DNA of 64,000 nucleotides from Fibrobacter sp. UWEL (GCF_900142535.1 NZ_FRBE01000005.1:1-64000); one strand, 5' to 3'; counted from the stretch's first letter, positions 41,827 to 50,956 are shown. Numbers and translations are program-made. The notes: generated by a model from the sequence alone, not told the origin.

Positions 41827-43263
41827 CTAATAGTTAAACTTAAAGTCATCCAAAATCAGCTGGGAGCCTTCACCACCACGATAATTCGTAGCTGCAACAT
41901 GGGCATAAGCGGAGGACGCAAACATCACATAAACCGTAGCAACGTCTTCAGTTCCATCACCCAATTCGAGCCCCGCAGGAATTGCAAAGCCTGAATTTAA
42001 AAGATCCTCAGGATCCTTTCCATAGGAAAGGACAACGTTCTGAGTCGTCATGGCCACACTGCTTTCCAAAATCAAAGCGCCTGTAGCAACCACCTTATGA
42101 TCAGCACTTGCGAGAATCACATAGATCAGGCCCTTCTGGGGGAAGTCCTTATTACTTCCATCCACATGTTCATAGGCAAAGGAAACATCAAAGGATGTCG
42201 GGCGTCCTGTAAAAGGTTGTCCCATATTCATACCTGCGGAAAAATCGGAATTTTCAAGACCAGGATAATCGCCATTTGCATTATACAAAGAATTGCAGTC
42301 TTCACCTTCGAAAGATCCGGCAAAATAAACGCCTGTAGCAAGCTTATGGCCTGCAGTAATAAGTACAGCGGTTCCACCAATGACCCTTGAAGTTAAAGTC
42401 AACTTGGACGATTCAAATTCCGCGTTCGCAGCAGCCTTCATCGTCACACCGGATGCAGAAGCACTTGTCGCCATGGCATCGCTAGTAGAACCCCAGAAAG
42501 ACTTGTCCCAGCTGGTGAAATCAGAGCCCGGCAGCTGCGGTTCATCAGCTTCAGAAGAACTGCTGCTCTCTTCGGCAGGTTCAGAGACCTTTTCTGAGGA
42601 ACTGCTTTCAATTTCATTAGAGGAACTGGATACTACTTCTGAAGAGCTAGAGACTACCTCAGTGGAACTGCTTTCGATTTTTTCAGAGGAACTAGATTCC
42701 GCTTCGGAAGAACTAGAGACCACTTCGGAAGAGCTAGAGATTGCCTCAGAAGAACTACTTTCAATTTCTTTAGAAGAACTGGACTCTTCGGCAGGTTCAG
42801 AAGCTTTCTCGGAACTAGAGGAAGATTCGTCAACGCTAGAGCTAGACGCAGGTTCTTTTGCAGGCTTGGTGATGGTCCAAATCTTCACAACGCGGTTATC
42901 TGCATCAAGAGCAACCACACGAACTTCGTCTGCATCCTTCAGGAAAATTACATCACCTTCCTCCAAGGGATTATCCCAGTCAAAAGCAGGGTCCACCGGA
43001 TCATCGTCTGTGGCAATGTAAAGATAAGTTGCACCTAAGGAAGACAAGGAACTAATCACAAGGGAATCCGTACCTTCAGGTAGTTCTATCACACCAGATT
43101 CCACATCTACGGATACAGAATCCATATCCTCGAATGCGCCATCCGCATCGGGATTTGAAGGCAGGCTCACCTTATCCGCTTCCGTACAAGACGTCAATGC
43201 GAATGCAAGTCCAATCACTAGCATTCCCAACCAACGGACTCTATTTAATCTCTTATTAAACAT
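41827..43263 (-). CDS. Lipoprotein with serine-run linker and PCMD-like domain
   Basis: A 478-residue lipoprotein (lipobox ALTSC). After an N-terminal beta domain (about 30-150) comes a linker of about 100 residues built from SSSSE-type repeats with Glu, Val and Ile, a style known from Fibrobacter secreted enzymes. The C-terminal 230 residues are PCMD-like (GSDFTSW, GRPTSFDVSFAYEH, VMFASSAYA, SQLILDDFKFNY). It shares its plan with the next gene, 2-9 bases downstream, so the two are probably coexpressed paralogs. A GGAGG ribosome-binding site is present. Confidence 0.75.
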   Translation of the reverse strand: MFNKRLNRVRWLGMLVIGLAFALTSCTEADKVSLPSNPDADGAFEDMDSVSVDVESGVIELPEGTDSLVISSLSSLGATYLYIATDDDPVDPAFDWDNPLEEGDVIFLKDADEVRVVALDADNRVVKIWTITKPAKEPASSSSVDESSSSSEKASEPAEESSSSKEIESSSSEAISSSSEVVSSSSEAESSSSEKIESSSTEVVSSSSEVVSSSSNEIESSSSEKVSEPAEESSSSSEADEPQLPGSDFTSWDKSFWGSTSDAMATSASASGVTMKAAANAEFESSKLTLTSRVIGGTAVLITAGHKLATGVYFAGSFEGEDCNSLYNANGDYPGLENSDFSAGMNMGQPFTGRPTSFDVSFAYEHVDGSNKDFPQKGLIYVILASADHKVVATGALILESSVAMTTQNVVLSYGKDPEDLLNSGFAIPAGLELGDGTEDVATVYVMFASSAYAHVAATNYRGGEGSQLILDDFKFNY

Positions 43264-43274
43264 TTTCCGCCTCC

Positions 43275-44192
43275 TTAAAAGAAGTACACCAAGGAAAAGT
43301 CCAGTGCAAGCAGATTGATGGTGAAGTTCACGATGTTGTAAACCACCTGGCTCTTGGATACGCCGTTTTCTTCCACGTTTATCACGCTGGAGCTAAGGCC
43401 CAGCAAGCCCACGGAGGTTTCGAAAGCGAATCGGTTCAGCACCATAACGCAAATACCCGGATTAATACCAGCCTTAATGGTCCAGGCATTATTCAAGGTT
43501 TTCTTCATGTCTTCGCCGTTATCGGTCTGGGACATGCCATAAGAATATTCCACAGAGATAGAGGTTTCATTAAAGAAATAGAATGTCTGAGAATCAAAAA
43601 CCTTTAAGTAATTCTTGAGAGTCGGCTGGAAAAAGAAACCATTGCTTACGTACTTGCGGCGTTCAGACAGGTCCAGTAAATCTTCCAACAGTTCAAACTC
43701 AATATCAAACCAAGTACGAGAATACCCAGCACGAAGACCAATGGCCATTGCATCCTTGACGAAATAACCGCCAAAGCCTTCCAGAGTAAAGGTGTAGCCA
43801 TAAGCATCATAAACATCGCCAATCATGATGTTCAAAGCATCATCATCGGTATTCGCCTGGATCAGGGAAAGGGACACACCGCCATAAATACGTCCCTTAG
43901 CAATTGCTTCATCGGGAGATACGGGGTGCAGGCCTTCCAGCAGTCCGCCCTTCTTCTTTACAGGCTCAGTTTCTGCAACCGGTGATTCAACCTGAACCGG
44001 AGCAGCATCTGCAACAGGCGATTCAACCTGAACGGGAACAACTTCTGCAACAGGAGCCTTCTCTTCAACAGGTGTTACAATGGGAGCAGGTTCTTGAGCG
44101 GGTGGCTCAACAACAACAGAATCGCTAGCAGGCATTTCCTGCGCAAAGCAGGCAAGGGCAAAAAAGAGCGTGATAAGAGCAATCTTTCTCAT
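43275..44192 (-). CDS. Outer-membrane protein with Pro/Val/Glu repeat linker
   Basis: A 305-residue protein. The signal peptide is followed by a linker with near repeats of APVQVESPVAD / PVQVESPVAE (about residues 40-75), long enough to reach through the peptidoglycan layer. A barrel-like domain of about 210 residues ends in LDFSLVYFF, with a terminal Phe as expected for BAM-dependent barrels. It is followed after 11 bases by the PCMD-like lipoproteins and may be their outer-membrane partner (inference). Confidence 0.7.
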   Translation of the reverse strand: MRKIALITLFFALACFAQEMPASDSVVVEPPAQEPAPIVTPVEEKAPVAEVVPVQVESPVADAAPVQVESPVAETEPVKKKGGLLEGLHPVSPDEAIAKGRIYGGVSLSLIQANTDDDALNIMIGDVYDAYGYTFTLEGFGGYFVKDAMAIGLRAGYSRTWFDIEFELLEDLLDLSERRKYVSNGFFFQPTLKNYLKVFDSQTFYFFNETSISVEYSYGMSQTDNGEDMKKTLNNAWTIKAGINPGICVMVLNRFAFETSVGLLGLSSSVINVEENGVSKSQVVYNIVNFTINLLALDFSLVYFF

Positions 44193-44213
44193 GCCCTTAA
44201 AGATAAAAATTTG

Positions 44214-45167
44214 TTAACAATTCTGAAACAGCAAAATTCCAGAAATCAGCACAATTGCCCCACCTGTAATGGAGGCGAACATATAGATTTTTGTAGCAAA
44301 CCTACTGCCAGCGGACCCCTTATCAATTCCCTTACGGAAAGCAACAGCGGCAATTCCAAAAGAGATATTCGTCACCATCATTCCTAGGCAAATGACAATC
44401 GCACCAACAAGGGCAAAGAAAACCATTTCATTAAGCAGGCAGAACAATACGATTAAAGCCACTGCAGGACAGGGAACAATGCCGGTTATTGCTGCAAGCC
44501 CGATAATTTCCTTCCAGGAGGCTACAGAAGGTCCCTTTTGATGCTCACTCGGGTTCTTTTTTCTGCTTTTGAGATAATCAGAAACACCCAAAACAATCAA
44601 AAGGAGGCCTGTAAAGACCAACAAACCATAGCTTGCCTTTTCGACACCTTCACGCCCCATCTCAAAGAAGGGAAAAACCGTGGCCTTGAAAATTCCATAC
44701 AGAATAAAAAGCAGTAATACAGCACTTAATGTGTGGGCAAATGTAATTCCAGCACCTAAGGCAACGCCCTGCCGCCACCGCCCTCGTCGGGCAAGAAAGA
44801 ACCCTACCACAATGGATTTTCCATGTCCTGGGCCCAATGCATGAAGCATTCCATACAAGAAACAGATTACCAGATATTTCCAGATGGCGCCGTTATCCCC
44901 GCTTTTCATCTGATGGATTTGCCCGGAAACTTTTTCTCGCAGGTATTTTTGCGTACTGGAAATCCACACCAGGATGCTGAAGGAGGATTCATCCTTCCTT
45001 ACGATAGGCGCGTCCTCCACTACCGCGGGAACATCCGATACAACCGCAGGAGCTGCGGTTTCCTGAATATCAAAACGCTTTTTCTTGACCGCAGCGAAAG
45101 AACTTGCCGTCAAAAATAACAGCAGCGTCAATAATGCTACCACATTGAAACGCATCCAGGAAACCAT
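44214..45167 (-). CDS. zevB: NicO/RcnA-family metal exporter (ZevB-like)
   Basis: A 317-residue inner-membrane protein with an N-terminal signal segment, a soluble portion and six transmembrane segments. The motif GMLHALGPGHGKSIV and the later TGIVPCPAVALIVL are characteristic of the NicO family of nickel, cobalt and zinc transporters. It is paired with a DUF1007 gene (3 bases upstream), as in the zevAB zinc-export pair of Haemophilus. The metal is not decided by the sequence. Confidence 0.85.
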   Translation of the reverse strand: MVSWMRFNVVALLTLLLFLTASSFAAVKKKRFDIQETAAPAVVSDVPAVVEDAPIVRKDESSFSILVWISSTQKYLREKVSGQIHQMKSGDNGAIWKYLVICFLYGMLHALGPGHGKSIVVGFFLARRGRWRQGVALGAGITFAHTLSAVLLLFILYGIFKATVFPFFEMGREGVEKASYGLLVFTGLLLIVLGVSDYLKSRKKNPSEHQKGPSVASWKEIIGLAAITGIVPCPAVALIVLFCLLNEMVFFALVGAIVICLGMMVTNISFGIAAVAFRKGIDKGSAGSRFATKIYMFASITGGAIVLISGILLFQNC

Positions 45168-45169
45168 AC

Positions 45170-45757
45170 CTACTGTTTCTTCCTGAATCTTATGTAAAGC
45201 CCTTCCACATCAGGCTGAAAAGCCTTAAACATAGTCAAGCCATCAAGCGCATCGTTAAAGAATTCCACATCGATCAGGTCCGGCGCATCCACGTCAGATT
45301 TTTCCATATCCGCAGTAATCTGGATATAGTTGGTAGGATCCGCCACAACAGCAACCAACATGGTATATTCATTTTGAATAGGCATCGAGAAACGGGCATC
45401 GAAATCCAGAACAAGACGTCCATTCACGACGGAAGCCTTGAAATCCGCAATCTTTTCGACCGGTAGATAATCAACACCCTTTAACACGTAATTGTAATAG
45501 TTGGACTTCGCCAGAGGTTCCAGAATCGCATTTTGGAACCATCCGTTTTCATCCGAATCAATTTTCCCATTCTTGTTCTTGTCACCGGAGGCAATCATTG
45601 CAGCGCTGTATATTTCGTCGTAGACCCAATGATTGTGAATAGCGGAGAACCCCTTTTCGTTGAAAAGGGCTTTCACCGTGGCGTCCACAAAAACATGAGG
45701 ATGGGCAAAAGCCAACCCCACAGCAAAAAGGAATAGAATTGAAATCCTAGAAAGCAA
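45170..45757 (-). CDS. zevA: DUF1007-family periplasmic protein (ZevA-like)
   Basis: A 195-residue secreted protein. After the signal peptide it begins HPHVFVDA, the conserved His-x-His of DUF1007 proteins, and later has NHWVYDEIYSAA and a DKNKNGKIDSDENGW acidic loop resembling a calcium-binding (EF-hand-like) segment. It is the usual partner of NicO transporters. It overlaps the upstream PEGA gene by 11 bases, and the transporter gene follows closely, so all three are likely cotranscribed. Confidence 0.85.
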   Translation of the reverse strand: MLSRISILFLFAVGLAFAHPHVFVDATVKALFNEKGFSAIHNHWVYDEIYSAAMIASGDKNKNGKIDSDENGWFQNAILEPLAKSNYYNYVLKGVDYLPVEKIADFKASVVNGRLVLDFDARFSMPIQNEYTMLVAVVADPTNYIQITADMEKSDVDAPDLIDVEFFNDALDGLTMFKAFQPDVEGLYIRFRKKQ

Positions 45758-47303
45758 GAATAAATCCAGCAGTCAAGAGGCCTAGACCAATGCCTCCCAA
45801 GGAAGCGCCAATAGCGAATTTCGTATCACCGCTATCATTCAGGCGATGGTTGTCCTTCACCATCTTGCGGGTATCTTCACTATCGAAAGCGGACAACTTG
45901 TTGTAAGCCTTCTTCTTGTCGGCAGCGTCGCTCCAATCACTTTCAGCCAAAGCCCACAGAACACCGCCAGCAATAATGGGTGCGATGGAACTCCAAAGCA
46001 ATCCACGACCAATACGGCGCTGACTACGTTCCCTGTCAAAAGCCTTCTGTTCCTGGATGAAATCCAGATCATCCAGCACCGGAGTCATTTCCACCATGAC
46101 TAAGTTAGGCATGTAGGGACGAATTTCCGTCACCACGGAAGTATCGCGGTAGCCCACCTTTCTCAGATAGATGGTAGCAGACAGCTGAGGCTTCACCCCT
46201 TCCACAATCACATCCGTAATATAATGAGGCATGACATTTTCGGTAGGTTCTTCATTTACGAAGACTTCCGCATTTTCCGGATTGGAGTTCACCGTCAAGC
46301 GGGTGGTGGGATTTCCCATGGGGATTGAAACCTGGTTCGGAATTCCCTCCTTGATTTTCACCACCTGGACACCCCATCTTTCCACGTCCTTCACCACCTT
46401 CTTGATAGAGATGGTATACTTACCCGGAAGGATGTTCCTGATGGTATCGGGAGTGACCTTATTCAGCGGGACGCCATTCACAAAGAGAGAACAAGCTTCC
46501 GTTTCGCTGGTAACAAACAGATTTGCATTTCCCGGAGGATAAAGTTCAATAGTCTCTTCTTCCTCCACAATTTCGGGAACCACATAGTTGGACAGAGACA
46601 AGTCGATCATGACATTGTCTTCCAGGTTAAACAAACGCTTCAATTCATAGCGGTAAATGGTGATGTAAGGATTCTTGGCAGCAGCCTCGAGACTATCCTG
46701 AATCTCTCGCTGGCGAATTTCTTCTTCAATCTTTGCAATATCTTCCAGCTTCTGACGCTGAGCTTCCTTGGCCATAGCGGTTTCCAGGTCGTCATAGGCC
46801 CCATCATCCTGGGCAACCATAGAAGTATCACTCTGTGCTGCAATAGAATCTTTCACCGCATCCGTCATAATGACTTCCACAGTATCCTTCTTCGGAGCCT
46901 CGTCCTCTTCTTCCACGTCTTCAACGTCATCCACTTTCTGACCGTTACTTTCCTGCAGGGCCAAATTTTCCTGGTCCACCAGCTTATCAATCTGCTTCAG
47001 CTGGTTTCCTTCCGGATTCTTCAAATAAACCGTATCATTCTGGATCTTAACGAAAATAGCCATCTGCTCTACAGAGTCACCACTAACCCAGTAACGCACA
47101 GGAACTTCGCGGCTAGGCGGAGCTGCGGGCTCAGCAACAGGGGGCGGCACAGGAGCGGCAGCGGGAGTAGCCACAGGTGCAGCAGCAGAAACGGAGGCAG
47201 GAGCGGCCGTAGAAGAATCAGCAGGGGCAGCATCAAGAGCGGCCTCTTCTGCAAAGGAACAGGCTAACGCACAAAAAACCAAAAAACACAAACGCTTTAT
47301 CAT
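45747..47303 (-). CDS. PEGA-domain membrane protein
   Basis: About 518 residues. The signal peptide is followed by an Ala/Pro-rich linker (about 25-75). A charged helical region (about 110-230) comes next, then two PEGA domains (SLFVNGVPLNK...ILPGKYTISI and TRLTVNSNPENAEVFVNEEPTENV). One or two transmembrane segments at the C-terminus end in LLTAGFILAF. PEGA domains are surface or periplasmic beta domains that often bind cell-wall components. I chose the ATG at 47303; a TATTTT box is 6 bases upstream and no ribosome-binding site is visible. Confidence 0.75.
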   Translation of the reverse strand: MIKRLCFLVFCALACSFAEEAALDAAPADSSTAAPASVSAAAPVATPAAAPVPPPVAEPAAPPSREVPVRYWVSGDSVEQMAIFVKIQNDTVYLKNPEGNQLKQIDKLVDQENLALQESNGQKVDDVEDVEEEDEAPKKDTVEVIMTDAVKDSIAAQSDTSMVAQDDGAYDDLETAMAKEAQRQKLEDIAKIEEEIRQREIQDSLEAAAKNPYITIYRYELKRLFNLEDNVMIDLSLSNYVVPEIVEEEETIELYPPGNANLFVTSETEACSLFVNGVPLNKVTPDTIRNILPGKYTISIKKVVKDVERWGVQVVKIKEGIPNQVSIPMGNPTTRLTVNSNPENAEVFVNEEPTENVMPHYITDVIVEGVKPQLSATIYLRKVGYRDTSVVTEIRPYMPNLVMVEMTPVLDDLDFIQEQKAFDRERSQRRIGRGLLWSSIAPIIAGGVLWALAESDWSDAADKKKAYNKLSAFDSEDTRKMVKDNHRLNDSGDTKFAIGASLGGIGLGLLTAGFILAF

Positions 47304-47374
47304 GCTTTTAAAATACATAAAAATGACCATTTTCAAAAAAACAATCTGAAAAAAGGGCCTTCAGGATGGAACAA

Positions 47375-48136
47375 CTAGAGCTCCTTGACCAACTTAGCGC
47401 AGTAAATCGGCCCGCGTCCCTCTGAACGGTCCGGCAAAATATGAACTCCATAATCCGTACGATCCGCACCAGGCAGCAGGTTTTCAATCTCTACCATCTT
47501 CATGGAGGGACGTTTCTTCAGGATTTTCTTGACCACGTCGTCATTTTCCATAGGAGAAAGCGCGCAAGTACCATATACAATGGTTCCGCCCGGTTTCAAG
47601 GCATCTACAGCAGATGCAAGAAGGGCACCCTGTTCCACAGAAAGACGTTTCACACGCTTCGCAGACCACACCTTCAGATGTTCCGGGGAATTCAGCACAT
47701 GACGGTCAGAAGAACAAGGAGCATCCAGCAAAATCTTATCGTAAGATTCCTTCTTATGAAGACCGAACTTCATACCGTCATAGCCAGAAACCTTAATATT
47801 GCTACGCCAAGCTTCCGGCAAGGAATTTTCAATCACATGACTCAAGCGCAAACGACGATCCGGCGAGCGATCATTACTTTGAAGGGAGCCCTCCCCCTTC
47901 AGCGTCGAGGCAATCACCAAAGTCTTACCCCCAGGAGCCGCACACATATCCAGCACATCATCCCCCGGGCAAACGCCCAAGGCATTCGCAGCAAACACAG
48001 AGGCTTCATCCAGGAAATAAGGATCCAGCCCCTCACCAAAAGAAAGCTGGATAGCCTTACCCTCACCCTTTAAAGCCTCCAAAAGAGCCGGCCAGCGATC
48101 ACCAAACAATTCCGAGTAATAATCAAAAAATTCCAT
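47375..48136 (-). CDS. RsmB/NSUN-type RNA (cytosine-5) methyltransferase
   Basis: A 253-residue methyltransferase of the NOL1/NOP2/Sun family, which makes m5C in rRNA or tRNA using S-adenosylmethionine. It has the SAM-binding block DVLDMCAAPGGKTLVIAS, motif IV LLDAPCSSDRH, and motif VI YGTCALSPMEND; the two cysteines act in catalysis and release. It lacks the N-terminal NusB-like and PUA domains of longer members. The start at 48136 is before the GC-rich repeats; an open frame continues upstream only because the repeats lack stops. Confidence 0.92.
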   Translation of the reverse strand: MEFFDYYSELFGDRWPALLEALKGEGKAIQLSFGEGLDPYFLDEASVFAANALGVCPGDDVLDMCAAPGGKTLVIASTLKGEGSLQSNDRSPDRRLRLSHVIENSLPEAWRSNIKVSGYDGMKFGLHKKESYDKILLDAPCSSDRHVLNSPEHLKVWSAKRVKRLSVEQGALLASAVDALKPGGTIVYGTCALSPMENDDVVKKILKKRPSMKMVEIENLLPGADRTDYGVHILPDRSEGRGPIYCAKLVKEL

Positions 48137-48168
48137 CACCCCAAAACATAGAAATCCGCAGCAAACAA

Positions 48169-48460
48169 GCACCAGGGGCAAGGGGCGGAGCCCCCAAAAA
48201 GCAGCACCATCCCGCAGCCACCCAACACCAGGGGGCAAGGGGGCGGAGCCCCCCAAAAGAGCAGCAAACCAGCAGCCACCCAACACCAGGGGGCAAGGGG
48301 GCGGAGCCCCCCAAAAGAGCAGCAAACCAGCAGCCATCCCACATCAGGGGGCAAGGGGGCGGGAGCCCCCCAAAAAGCAGCCAACCCGCAGCCAACCCGC
48401 AGCCATCCCGCATCAGGGGGCAAGGGGGCGGGAGCCCCCCAAAAAAGCAGCCAACCCGAA
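48169..48460. repeat. GC-rich tandem repeat, five units of 56-69 bases
   Basis: Units begin with ACCAGGGGG or ATCAGGGGG at 48171, 48227, 48285, 48343 and 48412. Each holds GGGGGCAAGGGGGCGGAGCC followed by CCCC, which can fold as a GGGGGC/GCCCCC hairpin, then an A-run and a GCAGCC-rich spacer. The block sits between the methyltransferase gene and tRNA-Gln, about 450 bases without a gene. The reading frames that cross it are low-complexity artefacts. Confidence 0.9.
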
Positions 48461-48479
48461 TTAAACATCCCGAGCAATC

Positions 48480-48540
48480 CTAGTGACAGGCAAAGCCTGT
48501 CGCTAGCAAGGGGGGTCCAGGGGGGAACAGAGTTCCCCCT
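48480..48540. repeat. Paired hairpin element next to the GC-rich repeats
   Basis: CTAG-t-GACAGGC-aaa-GCCTGTC-g-CTAG (48480-48505) is followed by GGGGGAAC-aga-GTTCCCCC (48521-48539). The arrangement, a short hairpin next to a G-run/C-run hairpin, is also seen in the 69-base direct repeats at 51242-51395, so these may belong to one element family. Confidence 0.65.
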
Positions 48541-48548
48541 TGCATCTA

Positions 48549-48580
48549 AAAAAGCCCCGGTCATTTGACCGAGGCTTTTT
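48549..48580 (-). terminator. Terminator after tRNA-Gln
   Basis: On the minus strand, AAAAAGCCTCGGTC pairs with GACCGGGGCTTTTTT (one internal A/C mismatch) around a short loop. It directly follows the tRNA 3' end. Confidence 0.85.
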
Positions 48581-48584
48581 GAAG

Positions 48585-48655
48585 TTGAGTTACCAGGATT
48601 CGAACCTAGACAAACAGAGTCAGAATCTGTTGTGCTACCGTTACACCATAACTCA
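48585..48655 (-). tRNA. tRNA-Gln (anticodon CTG)
   Basis: A 71-base tRNA. The acceptor TGAGTTA pairs with TAACTCA. The anticodon stem ACAGA/TCTGT has loop TTCTGAC, giving CTG, and the T arm is CTAGG-TTCGAAT-CCTGG. CCA is not encoded. It may be part of the transcript of the lipoprotein gene 25 bases upstream. Confidence 0.95.
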
Positions 48656-48680
48656 TCGTTGTGTGCCAAAGTTAGTTAAA

Positions 48681-50096
48681 CTATTCTTCTTTGGCAAGGG
48701 GTTCTTCTAAAATATTTTTGCTTGGAGGCGTATAAGTAAGCCACTGAACCTTCTGTTCTGCATTTTCGGGCAGGTAGACAGCGGTCTCCGTCACATAAGT
48801 CCACCTGGGAGCATCAGATTTTTCCTGAGCAGCAATCACCCTAGGATCACCTGAATACAGAATCATTTCCTGTTCACCATCCGGCAGATCATTTAGACTA
48901 ATCATATCGCAAGTCATGTCGCGAACAAAATGAGATGTACCCTTAAAGCCAACAACCACGCTGTTCACCATACAATTGCTAGACTGATTAGTATCCTGAG
49001 AATCAACAGCAAGCCTTACTCCCATCAAGATGGATGCGGGCTTATGCAAAGTGTCTTCACCCACGTCAAGGGTATCCTTGAGGGATTCAATTTCAGAAGC
49101 CAGGATATAACGGCTTACACCAGACTGGAACACAATATCATCCTGTACCTTACGGAATTCTACGCGGAAGGAATCTTCCGGCACTTCCTTAGGCAAATTG
49201 ATAATCCAGCGACCAAGGCTATCCGTCTTAGTAACCGCAACAAATTCAAGAGAATCACCTTCCGTAAACTTCAGGCCATAAAGGTCAGTAATCACAGCAA
49301 CTTCCACATCTTCACAGGGCTTGCCGTTCTTACAGAAAACCGTACCTGCCAATCTTGCCAAATCCTTAGCAGCTTCTTCAGATTCCTTCACCAGGGAATC
49401 CACTTCCACTTCGGTACTCCAGATGAAAGGACCAATATCGAGAGTGTTGCCAGATTCCACTTCCACCGGAATCTCCCAGCTACGGAAAATCAAGCTGTCG
49501 GCAACACCAGAACTCTGGAGTTTTGCAACAATCTGAGGATCGCCCGGGAAGAATTCAAGCCACCAAGTACCAGCAGGAATCAGCACGCGGAAGCTATCAT
49601 TTGCAAATACGCTTTCATAGAACGGAGTACCCGTCAGGTAAACAGTAAAGTGAGAGCCTACAGAAACATCCGCTTCAGCAACATCTTCATAGTAAAGAAC
49701 ACTGCTAAACACGGCAGCCTTTTCAAGCTTGATGCTATCAAGAACAACAGAATCCTTGAACACAACTTGAGGCATGTAGAAGATTCCTTCCGAAGCAGAA
49801 TCAATCACAGCCAACTGGAACGTATCGGCAATGGCGGAATCGAAGGCGAAAACGCCTGCAGTATCCGTCTTTGCTTCAAACATATCCGGAACGACCAAGG
49901 CTTCATCCGCACTTGCAATGCGAGCCATACGGACAATGGCATTGGAAGCAACCTTACCATCAGCATCACGAACGGTACCGCTTACGGCCACGGTATTTCC
50001 CGTATCAGTAACCGTACCTGCAGTCTTTTCGGTACAGCCAACAAGGACGCCTACAGAGGCGAGCACAAAAAACAGAGGTACAAGCATATTCTTCAT
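48681..50096 (-). CDS. Lipoprotein with carboxypeptidase-regulatory-like domains
   Basis: About 471 residues. The lipobox is VGVLVGC. An N-terminal domain (AVSGTVRDADGKVASNAIVRM ... TDTAGVFAFDS) matches the carboxypeptidase-D regulatory-like beta-sandwich, and a second copy follows at about 235-320 (LAGTVFCKNGKPCEDVEVAV ... TDSLGRWIINLP). The rest is beta-rich, with no enzyme motif. It is encoded 5 bases after the TIGR02147 regulator gene, an arrangement seen repeatedly in Fibrobacter genomes. The regulator may therefore control this surface protein. Confidence 0.75.
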   Translation of the reverse strand: MKNMLVPLFFVLASVGVLVGCTEKTAGTVTDTGNTVAVSGTVRDADGKVASNAIVRMARIASADEALVVPDMFEAKTDTAGVFAFDSAIADTFQLAVIDSASEGIFYMPQVVFKDSVVLDSIKLEKAAVFSSVLYYEDVAEADVSVGSHFTVYLTGTPFYESVFANDSFRVLIPAGTWWLEFFPGDPQIVAKLQSSGVADSLIFRSWEIPVEVESGNTLDIGPFIWSTEVEVDSLVKESEEAAKDLARLAGTVFCKNGKPCEDVEVAVITDLYGLKFTEGDSLEFVAVTKTDSLGRWIINLPKEVPEDSFRVEFRKVQDDIVFQSGVSRYILASEIESLKDTLDVGEDTLHKPASILMGVRLAVDSQDTNQSSNCMVNSVVVGFKGTSHFVRDMTCDMISLNDLPDGEQEMILYSGDPRVIAAQEKSDAPRWTYVTETAVYLPENAEQKVQWLTYTPPSKNILEEPLAKEE

Positions 50097-50101
50097 GTAC
50101 A

Positions 50102-50956
50102 TCATTTTTCATCCTCCTCGGTTTCAGGGGGCAGAGCCACCTTTTCCTTGCTCAGCGGGAAGAACTGAATGTTCATCTGGGCGACCATAGTTTCGCCTTC
50201 GTCAGAACGAACAATATCAACCACTTCCTTGCGGAACAAGTCAATCTTGCTAATAATGCGTTCCAGGCCTTCGGCGGAAACGCTCATTGTCATACAAGAT
50301 ACATTTCTTCGTTCGGTGCTGTAGTGATCTAAAGCATCCTTACCAAGATCTATCATCTGCTTTTGGAACTGATGAACGAATAGCGGAGCAATTTCGGAAC
50401 CGCTGAAGATAGCCTTGTTAACAGAACGATAGCAACCGGTCAGGTCCAGTTCAATAAGGCCGAGAGCCAAGAGCAACTGGATAGCCTGCTTTGCCTGAGG
50501 CAAAGAAATACGGGGATTGAGGAACAGAGCAAGTTCCTGGATATTCTTTTCGCCGATGTTCAAAATGGCGAGAGCTTCACGAGCAGCAACATAATACCAC
50601 TTGCTGTAGTACTCCTGCTGGTTCTTTGTAAGAGACTTGACCGCACTAGGCAGTAGGGCGGACATCTGCTCGAAAATTGCCTGCTTGGAAGCGGCGGTAG
50701 TAGCGTGGGTAAAGTCCACCATCAAGGTGAAGTAACGACCTTCCTTCTCAGTCAGACCAAGAGCAGCAATGAACTTGGGCAACATCTGAGGAGTGAGGGA
50801 CTTTCGGCCACGGATCAAATCCAAATAGAAACCGGAAGAAGAATATCCGGCCTTCTTTGCAAAAGATCTGTAGGAAAAATATCTCTGGACGGACTTACGG
50901 TAGTCATAGTAGTCCTGGAGGTACTTCCTGTAATTATAATATGCGTATACGTTCAT
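50102..50956 (-). CDS. TIGR02147-family regulator-like protein
   Basis: A 284-residue protein of a family named from Fibrobacter succinogenes. It starts NVYAYYNYRKYLQDYYDYRK, then a helix-turn-helix-like segment SYRSFAKKAGYSSSGFYLDLIRGRKSLT (about 28-55). A central helical domain (EGRYFTLMVDF) and a C-terminal segment with SAEGLERI and IVRSDEGE follow. The order suggests DNA binding plus sensing. I chose the ATG at 50956 because the family begins there; the longer frame reaches 51079 but carries the GAACAC boxes. A TATATT box ends 8 bases upstream and no ribosome-binding site is visible. Confidence 0.85.
   Translation of the reverse strand: MNVYAYYNYRKYLQDYYDYRKSVQRYFSYRSFAKKAGYSSSGFYLDLIRGRKSLTPQMLPKFIAALGLTEKEGRYFTLMVDFTHATTAASKQAIFEQMSALLPSAVKSLTKNQQEYYSKWYYVAAREALAILNIGEKNIQELALFLNPRISLPQAKQAIQLLLALGLIELDLTGCYRSVNKAIFSGSEIAPLFVHQFQKQMIDLGKDALDHYSTERRNVSCMTMSVSAEGLERIISKIDLFRKEVVDIVRSDEGETMVAQMNIQFFPLSKEKVALPPETEEDEK

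Noticed and set aside
48123-48669. Long minus-strand frames across the GC-rich repeats and tRNA-Gln
   Set aside because: The translation is low-complexity Gly/Leu/Trp/Pro repeats caused by the tandem hairpins; one frame even runs through the tRNA.
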